From Nitratireductor thuwali (GTDB lineage Bacteria; Pseudomonadota; Alphaproteobacteria; Rhizobiales; Rhizobiaceae), in contig NZ_CP030941.1 of assembly GCF_036621415.1 (NCBI RefSeq), positions 1,240,001 through 1,304,000 of the forward strand: 64,000 bases of DNA. The letters are read 5' to 3'. Position 1 is the stretch's first letter; each line of letters starts with the position of its first letter. Both the position numbers and the translations under genes were made by a program. The notes beneath the pieces are model-generated. The model did no database searches. It saw only the letters and a program-made list of their open reading frames with translations, and had not been told where the DNA came from. This document shows positions 7,754 to 15,955 of the stretch, one piece after another.

Positions 7754-8614
7754 CTAAAGCATGGGGCGGCCGCCGGTGACCTCGATCAGCGCCCCCGTCG
7801 TATAGCTTGCCTCGGACGATGCGAGGAGCACATAGGTCGCCGCCAGTTCCGCGGGCTGCCCCGGCCGCCCCATTGGCGTGTTCCTGCCGAAGTTTTCGAC
7901 CTTCTCCATCGGCAGGGTTGACGGAATGAGCGGTGTCCAGATCGGCCCTGGCGCAACGGCGTTCACCCGCACGCCCTTCTTGGCGACCATAGCGGCCAGG
8001 CCGGCGGTGAAATTGGCTATTGCGCCCTTGGTCGTCGCATAGGCAAGCAGCGAAGGGGACGGATCGGTCGCGTTGATCGAAGAGGTGTTGATGATGGAGG
8101 AGCCCGGCTTCATGTGCCGCAGCGCCTCCTTGCACAGATAGAACATGGCGTCGACATTCGTGCGGAAGGTCAGATCCCACTCCTCTGTGGTAATGTCGTC
8201 GATGCTCTGAAAGCTCGCCTGATGCGCTGCGTTGTTGATCAGAATGTCCAGACGGCCTAACTCATCGAGGGTGCGCTTCACCAGTGCCTTGCAGTGGCTT
8301 TCGTCGCCGATGTCGCCTGGAACCAGGATCGCCTTGCGCCCCGCATCCTCTACCCAGCGGGCGGTCTCCTCCGCATCGCGGTCCTCGCTCAGATAGGAGA
8401 TGACGACGTCGGCACCCTCTCGCGCGAATGCGATGGCGACCGCGCGGCCGATCCCGGAATCGCCGCCCGTGACAAGCGCCGCGCGGTCGAGCAGCCGGCC
8501 GCTCCCCTTGTAGCTCCGTTCGCCATGATCCGGTAGCGGATCCAGTTCGTCTGTCCAGCCCGGCATGTCCTGGCGCTGTTTCGGGAAGGGCGGCTCGGGG
8601 AATTTGGTTGGCAT
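7754..8614 (-). CDS. Short-chain dehydrogenase/reductase, general-stress type (YdaD/GSP39-like)
   Basis: 286-residue SDR with the TGGDSGIG cofactor motif (49-56), NNAA (128-131), catalytic Ser near 180 and Y193-x3-K197 (YATTK). A proline-rich N-terminal extension of about 40 residues (FPKQRQDMPG...) is typical of the subgroup annotated as general stress protein 39 or YhdF/YdaD-like dehydrogenase, NAD(P)-dependent with unknown substrate. ATG at 8614 is chosen because GGAAG lies directly upstream; an ATG at 8626 is also in frame. A GGAAC-N16-GGTT promoter lies about 40 bases upstream. Confidence 0.85.
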   Translation of the reverse strand: MPTKFPEPPFPKQRQDMPGWTDELDPLPDHGERSYKGSGRLLDRAALVTGGDSGIGRAVAIAFAREGADVVISYLSEDRDAEETARWVEDAGRKAILVPGDIGDESHCKALVKRTLDELGRLDILINNAAHQASFQSIDDITTEEWDLTFRTNVDAMFYLCKEALRHMKPGSSIINTSSINATDPSPSLLAYATTKGAIANFTAGLAAMVAKKGVRVNAVAPGPIWTPLIPSTLPMEKVENFGRNTPMGRPGQPAELAATYVLLASSEASYTTGALIEVTGGRPML

Positions 8615-8655
8615 AGCATCTTCCATATGAGACCGACGATGTTTTGAACCCGTTG

Positions 8656-8680
8656 AACCGCCGAGTCGGGGCTTTGTTCC
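8656..8680 (-). promoter_or_regulatory. EcfG-type promoter (GGAAC-N16-GGTT)
   Basis: Minus strand: GGAAC at 8680-8676, 16-base spacer, GGTT at 8659-8656. It precedes the SDR-ndh pair. Confidence 0.65.
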
Positions 8681-8722
8681 AGCCTCCACAGGGGATTCAC
8701 GCGCTCCGCAATGGCAGGCGGA

Positions 8723-9223
8723 TCAGGAGGCACCGAAGCTTAGCCAGGGCCGCGCGAGCCGCACGAACCGTCCCGCCACCTTCGGCAGATCGTCTCCGAA
8801 GGTTGTACGGAGCTGGCCGTGAACGTCTTCCAGTCCGGTGTTCACATAGCGCTGCAGCGAGACCACGAGATGCTCTTCGTCACGCACGCGGGGCGACCAT
8901 TCGCCCATCGGCCTTTTGGCGCCCGAACCGTGCACGGCGCTCCACAGCGACCATGAATGCGGCCAGCCCAGTTCGTCGGCGATGAAGGAATGAGCGATTT
9001 CATGCTCGATCAGCATTCGATGCTGATCGCCGCCGTAGCCCGCATGCCAGGATGCCAGGATGTGATCCGGATCGCCTTCGTCCACCGTCGCCACGGCTGT
9101 CGACCCGTCTTCGCTGAAGACCGTTTCCACCCGATCCTCCAGCACCCACACCGTGGCGGTGCGAAGCACGATTTCGAATGGGGCGCTGAAAGTCTGCCCC
9201 TGCTTTGGTCGCCTTTCTTCCAT
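8723..9223 (-). CDS. Hypothetical protein with HEIAH zincin-like motif
   Basis: 166-residue soluble protein. In its middle is I-E-H-E-I-A-H-S-F (HEIAH at about residues 79-83), which fits the HEXXH zinc-binding motif of metallopeptidases; the following segment is tryptophan-rich (GWPHSWSLWSAVHG). No signal peptide is seen. The ATG at 9223 is preferred to a longer reading from 9340, which would extend into the promoter at 9335-9359 and add a Cys/Arg-rich non-protein-like stretch. I do not recognise a named family. Its own GGAAC-type promoter suggests stress induction. Confidence 0.7.
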   Translation of the reverse strand: MEERRPKQGQTFSAPFEIVLRTATVWVLEDRVETVFSEDGSTAVATVDEGDPDHILASWHAGYGGDQHRMLIEHEIAHSFIADELGWPHSWSLWSAVHGSGAKRPMGEWSPRVRDEEHLVVSLQRYVNTGLEDVHGQLRTTFGDDLPKVAGRFVRLARPWLSFGAS

Positions 9224-9334
9224 TAGATACCGTCCGAACGTTGAGTTTCCGCAACCGGCCCCTCCTGCTCCGCAGCGCCATTGACGGCAGGCGGATCGCC
9301 TGCGCGCCGAGGGCGGTGCAAAACAGGCTGCCCT

Positions 9335-9359
9335 AACCATTCACGGCAGGTCATGTTCC
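9335..9359 (-). promoter_or_regulatory. EcfG-type promoter (GGAAC-N16-GGTT)
   Basis: Minus strand: GGAAC at 9359-9355, 16-base spacer, GGTT at 9338-9335, leaving a leader of about 105 bases before the HEIAH-protein start. Divergent from the motif at 9392-9416. Confidence 0.6.
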
Positions 9360-9391
9360 GCCATGAGGCACCGGCAGATGGTGACGCAGTT

Positions 9392-9416
9392 GAAACCTTT
9401 CGCGCGCCTTCTCGTT
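9392..9416 (+). promoter_or_regulatory. EcfG-type promoter candidate (GAAAC-N16-CGTT)
   Basis: GAAAC at 9392-9396 and CGTT at 9413-9416, 16 bases apart; one mismatch in the -35. It faces the 42-aa/phospholipase D-like pair. Confidence 0.5.
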
Positions 9417-9484
9417 TAACCTTGATACCGATGATGCGGCCCGATGACCCGGCCCGATGATCCGGGTCGAGCAGAACAGGCTCC

Positions 9485-9613
9485 ATGATGAGACAGGAAG
9501 ACGACAAATTTGCCCGCGAATCTTTCACATTCCGCAGGATGAAGCGATGGCAGGTATGGGCTCTGGTCGGCGCCGTAGTGATAGTGCTGATCGTCGCATA
9601 CGCCCTCCTGTGA
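9485..9613 (+). CDS. Small membrane protein (42 aa) coupled to a PLD-like gene
   Basis: 42 residues: a charged N-terminal half with MKRW at the boundary, then a single hydrophobic helix (VWALVGAVVIVLIVAYALL, about 23-42) reaching the C-terminus, so a tail-anchored or single-span protein. The TGA (9611-9613) overlaps the ATG of the phospholipase D-like gene (9613-9615) in TGATG, implying translational coupling. A stress-type promoter lies 70 bases upstream. The start could be either of two tandem ATG codons (9485 or 9488). Function unknown. Confidence 0.6.
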   Translation: MMRQEDDKFARESFTFRRMKRWQVWALVGAVVIVLIVAYALL

Positions 9614-11097
9614 TGAATCTCGAAGGGCCGCGTGCCGTCGGCATTCGCCAAGAGCCCATTGCCCGCCGGGGTGATAATTGCTGGAGAACGGAAACAAGCC
9701 CGTCCTCTGCTTTCCTGGTCGACGGCGAGGCATATTATGGCGCGCTGGCCCGAACACTCCCCTTGGCGCGGGAGCGAATCTGGATCATCGGATGGGATTT
9801 TAACCCATGGATCGAGCTGACGCCCGGTTCTGGAGGACCCAATCTGGGATCGTTCCTGCGCGGCCTCGTGGAAGAATGCGACACCCTCGAGATCCGCATG
9901 CTGATCTGGGCCTTCGGACCCTTGTACTCGGGAAAATCCCTGAAGATCTTCAGTGAGCACGAATGGGCGGACCATCCGCGCATCTTCCTGCGTTTCGACC
10001 GCGGGCGGCCGCTGCGCGCCTCCCATCACCAGAAGATCGTCTGTGTCGACGATGTGACGGCGTTCGTTGGGGGCATGGACCTGACACTGGCCCGGTGGGA
10101 CAGTTGCGAGCACCTCCCGCACAACCCCCTCAGGAAAAAGCCGGCCGGCGAAGAGTATGGACCGGTGCACGACGTCCAGGCCCTGGTGACGGGCGCGGCG
10201 GCGGGCGCGATCTCCGAGATCGCAGCCAAGCGCTGGCGCCAAGCGACCGAAGAGAGTGTCGACGCGGGAAAAATCGAGAAGCCAGTGCTGTGGCCACCAA
10301 CCCTCAAGCCCGACCTTTCCGACTGTCAGGTGGCGATAGCCCAGACCCGTCCGGCCGGCTTGCGATGGCGCGGCAGACACGAGGCCGCCGCGCTGACCTT
10401 CGATGCGCTGGCGGCCGCCCGGCGGCATCTCTACATCGAAACGCAGTATCTCGCCTCGTTCAAGGTCGCCGACCGGCTCGCCCGCTTGTTGCGCAAGCCG
10501 GACGGGCCCGAGATACTGATCATCCTGACCAAGAGTTCGCGCGGCATCGTCGAGCATTTCGTGATGGCGCACAATCGCAACCGTCTGCTGCGCCGGCTGA
10601 AGCGGGCGGACGTCCATGACCGCCTGCGCGTGATGTACCCCACGACCGAAAGCGCCGATGGAAGCACGAAGGAAATCCTCGTCCACTCCAAGCTGATCAT
10701 CGTCGACGACGCTTTCCTGAGGATCGGCTCCTCCAACCTCAACAATCGCTCCGAAGGCCTCGACACCGAGTGCGACGTCGCGTTCGAGGCGGCGGACGAC
10801 CAGCAGCATGCCGCGGTCGCCGGCCTGAGGAACCGCCTTCTGGCCGAACATGTGGGAAGTGACGCCGATACCGTCGCGCGCGAAATCGCCCGGACCGGCT
10901 CGATGCTGGCCGCGGTGGACAAGCTGAACGTCGGCGCGCGCCGATTGAACAGCCTTGACGTGGACCCGCAGAACGGCATGACGACGCCCCTGCCGGGAAC
11001 GCAGTTGCTCGACCCGCCGGCGCCCATGCAGCCCTTGCGGGCCCTGCGCCGCTGGTGGCGGGCCTGCATTTCCTGGATCTCCGGTTGGAAGCGATAG
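9613..11097 (+). CDS. Phospholipase D-like (PLDc) protein
   Basis: 494-residue protein with two HKD motifs: H139-x-K141 within HHQKIVCVDD and H358-x-K360 within HSKLIIVDD, each followed by the expected Asp and, after the second, the GSSNLNNRS signature. Two HKD motifs make one active site in phospholipase D and cardiolipin synthase-type phosphatidyltransferases. There is no N-terminal membrane helix in this reading, unlike most cardiolipin synthases; the coupled 42-aa protein could supply a membrane anchor. The ATG at 9613 overlaps that gene's stop. Substrate is not predictable, but a phospholipid is most likely. Confidence 0.85.
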   Translation: MNLEGPRAVGIRQEPIARRGDNCWRTETSPSSAFLVDGEAYYGALARTLPLARERIWIIGWDFNPWIELTPGSGGPNLGSFLRGLVEECDTLEIRMLIWAFGPLYSGKSLKIFSEHEWADHPRIFLRFDRGRPLRASHHQKIVCVDDVTAFVGGMDLTLARWDSCEHLPHNPLRKKPAGEEYGPVHDVQALVTGAAAGAISEIAAKRWRQATEESVDAGKIEKPVLWPPTLKPDLSDCQVAIAQTRPAGLRWRGRHEAAALTFDALAAARRHLYIETQYLASFKVADRLARLLRKPDGPEILIILTKSSRGIVEHFVMAHNRNRLLRRLKRADVHDRLRVMYPTTESADGSTKEILVHSKLIIVDDAFLRIGSSNLNNRSEGLDTECDVAFEAADDQQHAAVAGLRNRLLAEHVGSDADTVAREIARTGSMLAAVDKLNVGARRLNSLDVDPQNGMTTPLPGTQLLDPPAPMQPLRALRRWWRACISWISGWKR

Positions 11098-11125
11098 GAC
11101 GCCGTACGCAAAGCCGCAGCCGGCG

Positions 11126-11150
11126 GGAACTTCCAGACATCGCCACGGTT
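11126..11150 (+). promoter_or_regulatory. EcfG-type promoter (GGAAC-N16-GGTT)
   Basis: GGAAC at 11126-11130, 16-base spacer, GGTT at 11147-11150; 30 bases before the DUF427 start. Confidence 0.65.
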
Positions 11151-11180
11151 TGAAACAGCAAAGGTCAGGAGGTGAATGCG

Positions 11181-11567
11181 ATGACAGAAGCAGAACACCG
11201 CATCACGGTCACGCCGTACGAGGGCACCGTCAACGTGCGGTTCTCCGATGCCATGATCGCATCCACGGATGAAGCCCTCGTCCTCCGCGAGGAAGGGCAC
11301 GAACCGGTGTTCTACATTCCGTTCGATCACATCTATTTCGAGTTTCTGCCCCCCTCCGACACCCGCAGTCGGCACCCCTTCAAGGGTGAGGCCAGGTTTT
11401 GGAACGTGGAGGCTGTCGGCGAAGCCGCCGACGATGTGATGTGGGCCTACGAAACGCCGGACGACCGGGTGCGGCCAATTGCCGGTCACGGCGCGTTCGA
11501 TCCCGACAAGGTGACCATCGAGGCGACCCCCGACGAAAGCCCGCGGGAATCCACCGAGCTGGCCTAG
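11181..11567 (+). CDS. DUF427 domain protein
   Basis: 128 residues forming one DUF427 domain: N-terminal NVRFSDAMIASTDEAL strand region, the FEFLPPSDT turn and HPFKGEARFWNVE, the family's central motif, ending WAYETPDDRVRPIAGHGAFDPDKV. The family is widespread and uncharacterised, with a beta-rich fold. Start ATG 11181 is set by the AGGAGG site 8 bases upstream rather than the GTG at 11172 that overlaps that site. Its own GGAAC-type promoter suggests stress control. Confidence 0.85.
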   Translation: MTEAEHRITVTPYEGTVNVRFSDAMIASTDEALVLREEGHEPVFYIPFDHIYFEFLPPSDTRSRHPFKGEARFWNVEAVGEAADDVMWAYETPDDRVRPIAGHGAFDPDKVTIEATPDESPRESTELA

Positions 11568-11662
11568 GCGGGCAGAGGGGGCCGACGCGTGCGGCATGCT
11601 CACCTCGGCCTCCTCCGTCCCCTGGCGAAGGTAGCTCGGCTACCGCTTTCGTCTACTTTCAG

Positions 11663-11905
11663 CTATTTGTCGTCGGTCTTGCGCGCGCCCTTGCCCAGAT
11701 CCCTGCGTGCCCGCTTGTCCTTGTCGAGCTTTTCGAAGCTCTCCACCAGATCGTCGGGTTTCGATTTCGAATCGGGCGTTGCGTGACGCTGGTTGCGGAC
11801 GGAAAGCTGGTCGTCGCCCTGTAGCCGGTTCTTTCCCATCCTTTCCTGGGCGAGATCGGTCTCGCGGACCTCTTTGGCGGTGTCGGCTTTGCGCTTGGCT
11901 GTCAT
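11663..11905 (-). CDS. Small charged hypothetical protein (80 aa)
   Basis: 80 residues, extremely charged (Lys, Asp, Arg, Glu), with no hydrophobic core; likely disordered. The ATG at 11905 has an AAAGGAG site, and an exact GGAAC-N17-CGTT promoter lies 21 bases further upstream. Similar Lys/Asp-rich short proteins are induced in general stress responses of Rhizobiales, but I know no assigned role. It is convergent with the DUF427 gene; the 95 bases between them hold only a GGTAGC/GCTACC hairpin (11630-11644) without a T-run. Confidence 0.65.
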   Translation of the reverse strand: MTAKRKADTAKEVRETDLAQERMGKNRLQGDDQLSVRNQRHATPDSKSKPDDLVESFEKLDKDKRARRDLGKGARKTDDK

Positions 11906-11925
11906 GGGAAACTCCTTTTGGAACG

Positions 11926-11951
11926 AACGAGGAGACGGGCCAAAGCGTTCC
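11926..11951 (-). promoter_or_regulatory. EcfG-type promoter, exact consensus (GGAAC-N17-CGTT)
   Basis: Minus strand: GGAAC at 11951-11947, 17-base spacer, CGTT at 11929-11926, 21 bases before the 80-aa gene. Confidence 0.7.
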
Positions 11952-11978
11952 ATGGCGCGGGCGCCTCGTGGCGTCCGG

Positions 11979-12734
11979 TCAGCAAGGCGGAGGATCGACG
12001 AAGGGCGGGCGCTCCACCGCGCGGCACAGATAGACCTCGCGCTCGGGATGCTCTTCGATGGCGAACCCGGCGCTGCGCAGCATCGCCTCGACGCCGGCCT
12101 GATTGGGGAAGAACCAGTTGGTTGGATCGCCCGCGAACCGCTTCTCCACGAAGGACAGCCGCGGGAAATCGGGGCGCTCGAACAAATCCCACTCGGAGAA
12201 GGGATAGTCGTCCTCAACCGGCGCAGCGCCTTCGGGGCCGCGCTGCAGCGACTGGAACAGCATGAGATCGTCCGCCACGTGCTCCCGGATCATGTCCAGC
12301 GCGAGCAGAGGATGGCGCAAATGGTAGAGCACGCCCATGAAGATGACGAGGTCGAAACGCTTGCCGAGCCGGGCGATGTCGTAGACCGACATCTCGTGCA
12401 GATCCAGATCCACGCCCGCATGGCGGGCGGCGAATTCGGCCTGGCGCAGATAATGCGGGTCGCTGTCTATCGCCACGACATGTCCGGCGTTCCGGCGCTT
12501 CATCTCAATGGCGTAGAATCCGGCGTTGCAGCCGATATCGAGCACCGAGCGCCCCTTGAGATCGATGGGAAGCACGTGGGAAAACCGCGCCCATTTGAAG
12601 GCGGGATAGTCGCCGAGGAAATGGTCCGGCGCGGTGGGAACGCCGGCGATCCGCATATTCTGGAACCAGGGACCGAGTTCTTCGATCTGCTGGCGAATAT
12701 CCTTTCGGCCGTCACGGTGATGGCTGATGTTCAT
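11979..12734 (-). CDS. SAM-dependent methyltransferase (TIGR04290/CmoB-like type)
   Basis: 251 residues with a class I methyltransferase fold: VLDIGCNAGFYAIEM (about 64-78) is the SAM-binding motif I, VVAIDSD (about 86-92) gives the ribose-binding acid, and FDLVIFMGVLYHLRHP (about 127-142) is the post-strand-4 motif. The N-terminal WFQN-x-R-I and YPAFKWAR segments recall CmoB and the TIGR04290 group found beside glycosyltransferases. It is the last gene of the sugar operon and overlaps the preceding epimerase by 23 bases, so it probably methylates the operon's glycoside product; tRNA is a less likely substrate. Confidence 0.8.
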   Translation of the reverse strand: MNISHHRDGRKDIRQQIEELGPWFQNMRIAGVPTAPDHFLGDYPAFKWARFSHVLPIDLKGRSVLDIGCNAGFYAIEMKRRNAGHVVAIDSDPHYLRQAEFAARHAGVDLDLHEMSVYDIARLGKRFDLVIFMGVLYHLRHPLLALDMIREHVADDLMLFQSLQRGPEGAAPVEDDYPFSEWDLFERPDFPRLSFVEKRFAGDPTNWFFPNQAGVEAMLRSAGFAIEEHPEREVYLCRAVERPPFVDPPPC

Positions 12735-13758
12735 ATCCGTTATACGTCCCTTCGGCGTCTTTCTCCCGGATCTTTCCCCTGTCTGGATTCTCCGGCGAAA
12801 GGGCGGCGAACCAGTCGATCGTGCTCGCCAGGCCCTTGCTCAGCGGCACCAGCGGCTCCCAGTCGAGCAGCGCCTTGGCGCGGGCAATGTCCGGCCGCCG
12901 CCGCTGGGGGTCGTCCTCGGGAAGCGGCAGGAAATCGATGTCCTTGGCGCCTGGAACAAGGTCCAGAACCCGCCTCGCCAGCTCGATGACCGGGAGTTCC
13001 TCCGGGTTCCCAAGATTGACCGGAGCGCCCGGATTGGGGCTGACCCGCATGAGCGCGATCAGCCCTGCGACCATATCGGAAACGTAGCAGAAGGAGCGCG
13101 TCTGCCTGCCCGAGCCGTAAACGGTCAATGGCCGCCCCTGCAATGCCTGGAAGATGAGATTGGAGACGATGCGGCCGTCGTCCTGCTGCATTCTCGGTCC
13201 GTAGGTGTTGAAAATCCGCGCGACCCGCGCGTCGACGCGTTCCTGCCGCAGATGGTCGAAGCACAGCGTCTCGGCCGCCCGCTTGCCTTCATCGTAGCAG
13301 GCCCGCGGCCCGGTGCAGTTCACGCTGCCGCGATAGGTTTCGGGCTGCGGATGGACCTCGGGATCGCCATAGATCTCGCTGGTCGAGGCCTGGAGGAACG
13401 CTGCCCGGTGCTGCTCCGCCAAGGCAAGGAGATTGGCCGTGCCCACGACGTTGGTGAGCAGCGTGTGGGAAGGGTCGGCCTGGTACCGGGGCGGCGAAGC
13501 CGCGCATGCCAGATTGTAGACCTCGTCGATCTCGTCCCCGATCGTCAGCGTCGACGTGATGTCGTGCTCGATGAAGCGGAAGCCGGGATGGTTTTCGAGC
13601 GCGCGCACATTGTCGAAGCTGCCGGTCAGGAGACTGTCGACGCAGATGATATCCGTCCCCTCCGCCAGCAGCGCATCGCACAGATGCGAGCCGACGAAGC
13701 CCGCGCCGCCTGCCACCAATGCCTTTCGGCGTCCGTCCTGCCGTTCCTTCTTGAACAT
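12712..13758 (-). CDS. UDP-glucuronate decarboxylase-like SDR epimerase/dehydratase
   Basis: 348-residue extended SDR. GGAGFVGSH (about 17-25) binds NAD; the catalytic pair is Y155-x3-K159 in YDEGKR, a motif characteristic of UDP-xylose synthase, with the SEIYGDP and NTYGPRM segments typical of the same group. That enzyme decarboxylates UDP-glucuronate to UDP-xylose. The start lies 8 bases after the stop of the upstream glycosyltransferase. It may supply a nucleotide-pentose donor for the operon's glycosyltransferases; a related dehydratase activity cannot be excluded. Confidence 0.8.
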   Translation of the reverse strand: MFKKERQDGRRKALVAGGAGFVGSHLCDALLAEGTDIICVDSLLTGSFDNVRALENHPGFRFIEHDITSTLTIGDEIDEVYNLACAASPPRYQADPSHTLLTNVVGTANLLALAEQHRAAFLQASTSEIYGDPEVHPQPETYRGSVNCTGPRACYDEGKRAAETLCFDHLRQERVDARVARIFNTYGPRMQQDDGRIVSNLIFQALQGRPLTVYGSGRQTRSFCYVSDMVAGLIALMRVSPNPGAPVNLGNPEELPVIELARRVLDLVPGAKDIDFLPLPEDDPQRRRPDIARAKALLDWEPLVPLSKGLASTIDWFAALSPENPDRGKIREKDAEGTYNGYEHQPSP

Positions 13759-13766
13759 GGCGACCT

Positions 13767-14864
13767 CTATTCGACCAGTGTGAGCGCGGCGCGGGTCGGC
13801 CGCAGAGTGCGAAGCGCAGCGACCAGTTCACGCGCACGGGCCTGGCCGGTGTGCGACGTGAGCACGCGTTGGCGCGCCGACCGCGCAATCGCCAGTCTCT
13901 CGGCCTCGCCGAGTTCGGTCAGCATGCGCACGACATCGTCGCTCGTATCGGCCACGGCGATTGCCTCGCCCTCGGGGAAAAACTCGTCCAGCCCTCGCCA
14001 CCGATCGCTGATGACCGGCGTACCGCAAGCGGCTGCTTCGAAGAGACGAACGCTGGGCGACCACCCGGCCGCCACCATGTCGGCCCGTGTCACATTGAGG
14101 GTGAAGCGCTGCCGGTTGTAGAAGGAGATGTGGTCGCGCGGCGGCAGATGCGCGATGTGCTCCACATTCTCCGGCCAGCCGACCCCTTCGGGATAGCCCG
14201 AGCCGGCAACGACGAACCGCTGGCCGGGAAGCCGTCGGGCCGGCTCGAACAGGAGCCGCTCCAGCACCGGCTGGCGATCCTCGCTGTAGGTCCCGAGATA
14301 TCCAAGGTCCCACCTCACGTCCTCATGGGTCACGAAATAGCGCGTCTCATCGACGGAACAGTGGAGGGGATGCGCCACGCGTGCGCCGAAACGCTCCATG
14401 AGGCCGGTCAGGACCTCGCCCCCGGAGAAGGAGAAATAGCTGTCGAAGAGCGGCACCTGCCGGCGGGCGATGTACTCCTCGTCGCCCCGGTCCAGGCGCG
14501 CCATCGTGACCGGCGTGTCGATGTCGTAAAAGCAGAAGCGCTGCGGCCGCATCGCCGCCACCCGGTCGATGACCGCGACGCCATCAGGAACGTACGAGCC
14601 GACGATGACGGCGTCGGCGCCGCGGATGGCGGGCCGGTAGAGTTCGAGATCGGCCACGTCGTCGTAGAACTCCAGCGAGCAGAAATCCGGCGCATCCAAA
14701 TCGCGATTCTCGGCGTACCAGGGAACGTCGCGTTCGAGAAACAAGGTCCGGTGCCCCTGTTCGCGCAGGCCGCGCAGAAGGGCGCGGAAGGTGGTGGCAT
14801 GACCGTTGCCCCAGGACGACGAGAGGGACAGGCCGATGACGACAAGGCTCATTGGCGTATTCAT
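13767..14864 (-). CDS. CgeB-like glycosyltransferase
   Basis: 365 residues. The N-terminal half starts SLVVIGLSLSSSWGNGHATTFR; the C-terminal half carries the GT-B donor-binding part of the CgeB/Glyco_trans_1_2 family: SPSVRLFEAAACGTPVISDRW (acidic nucleotide-sugar contact in FEAAACGTPVI) and GEAIAV. The start at 14864 overlaps the upstream gene's stop in ATGA; a downstream ATG at 14852 is also possible. Its N-terminal pattern is shared with the next two genes, so the three look like diverged copies. No signal peptide or membrane helix: cytoplasmic. Confidence 0.8.
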   Translation of the reverse strand: MNTPMSLVVIGLSLSSSWGNGHATTFRALLRGLREQGHRTLFLERDVPWYAENRDLDAPDFCSLEFYDDVADLELYRPAIRGADAVIVGSYVPDGVAVIDRVAAMRPQRFCFYDIDTPVTMARLDRGDEEYIARRQVPLFDSYFSFSGGEVLTGLMERFGARVAHPLHCSVDETRYFVTHEDVRWDLGYLGTYSEDRQPVLERLLFEPARRLPGQRFVVAGSGYPEGVGWPENVEHIAHLPPRDHISFYNRQRFTLNVTRADMVAAGWSPSVRLFEAAACGTPVISDRWRGLDEFFPEGEAIAVADTSDDVVRMLTELGEAERLAIARSARQRVLTSHTGQARARELVAALRTLRPTRAALTLVE

Positions 14865-15955
14865 TCGGCGGCCTCCATGCGGCGGCGCTTCAGATGCCCA
14901 CGCACCAATTCGTCGAACTGAACGGCGCGGCGGGAATAGGTATGTTCCCGCAGGACCCTGGCGCGCGCGCGCTCCCCGATGACACGCGCCTTTGCCGGAT
15001 CGAGGTGGCGCAGATGCTCGACAACGTCCTTGCCGTCCCGCGCCACCAGCACCTCCACATCTTCGCGCAGGAAGAGATCGAGTCCCGCCCACTGGTCGGT
15101 TATCAGGCAAGCGCCGGCGCCGGCGGCCTCGAAGACCCGGGTGGCTGGCGAGAACCCGTTCGCGGCCATGCTGTCGCGGCTGACATTGAGGACGGCGGTG
15201 GCCGAAGCATTGAACGCGTTGTGATCGCGCGTGCCGACATGGCCGGCGCGGCTGACATTTTCAGGCATGGGCTTGTCGTCCCAGCCGGAGCCGCCGAGAA
15301 GGAACCTTTTGTCCGGCATTTCGGCCGCGGGTCGGAAGAAGAAGTCGTCGACGCGCGTCTCCCGATCCGGCAAGCGGTTGGCCAGAAGGGAAAGGTCGGC
15401 CGCAAAGCGCGGATCGGCAGCCACCGGATGATGGGTCGAAGGGTCGAGCGCATTGTAGATCGGAACGCAGTCCTTCACGCCGAAACCGCGGTAGCTGTAG
15501 ACGACCGGATCGCCGCCGCCATAGGTCAGCACCAGCGCCGTTTCCGCCAGATGCCGATGCAGCGGAAGATCACGATCGGCCGCCAGCCCGGCAAGAGTGG
15601 CGGGCGCGTCGACGTCCCAGAAAATCGTCAGCGCCGCGGGATGGGCCGCCTGCAGGAGGAGGCCGAACAGCGCGTCGTCCTCATAGCCGACGCCGCTCGC
15701 CTTGACGACGATATCGGCATCCGCCGCCTTGCTTGTCACGGCGCGCAGATCTTCCATGTTCGGCTGGTACACGACGACGTCGCACCATTCGGGCGGATCG
15801 ATGTCGCGGTTTTGCTGTCGACCATAGATATCCGGCTCGTAGAAAGTCGTCCGGTAACCCACCTCCGAAAGAGCCCGGATCATGCCGCGATAGTAGGTGG
15901 CCGCACCATTCCAGCACGACGACAGGAGGCTCGATCCATAGAAAGCGATCCTCAT
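14861..15955 (-). CDS. CgeB-like glycosyltransferase
   Basis: 364 residues, opening IAFYGSSLLSSCWNGAATYYRGM and with a GT-B donor motif SPATRVFEAAGAGACLITDQW (about 270-291), followed by GLDLFL and EVLVA. Same architecture and length as its two neighbours. Soluble. Start and stop codons overlap those of the neighbours by four bases (ATGA), so translation is coupled. Acceptor and donor cannot be read; as a paralogue it probably adds a different sugar to the same growing chain. Confidence 0.8.
   Translation of the reverse strand: MRIAFYGSSLLSSCWNGAATYYRGMIRALSEVGYRTTFYEPDIYGRQQNRDIDPPEWCDVVVYQPNMEDLRAVTSKAADADIVVKASGVGYEDDALFGLLLQAAHPAALTIFWDVDAPATLAGLAADRDLPLHRHLAETALVLTYGGGDPVVYSYRGFGVKDCVPIYNALDPSTHHPVAADPRFAADLSLLANRLPDRETRVDDFFFRPAAEMPDKRFLLGGSGWDDKPMPENVSRAGHVGTRDHNAFNASATAVLNVSRDSMAANGFSPATRVFEAAGAGACLITDQWAGLDLFLREDVEVLVARDGKDVVEHLRHLDPAKARVIGERARARVLREHTYSRRAVQFDELVRGHLKRRRMEAAE

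Noticed and set aside
9223..10851. 542-codon open frame on the minus strand opposite the PLD-like gene
   Set aside because: Antisense shadow of a GC-rich gene with clear HKD motifs on the plus strand; the product shows no recognisable domain.
11630..11644. GGTAGC/GCTACC hairpin between two convergent genes
   Set aside because: No T-run follows on either strand, so it was not called a terminator.
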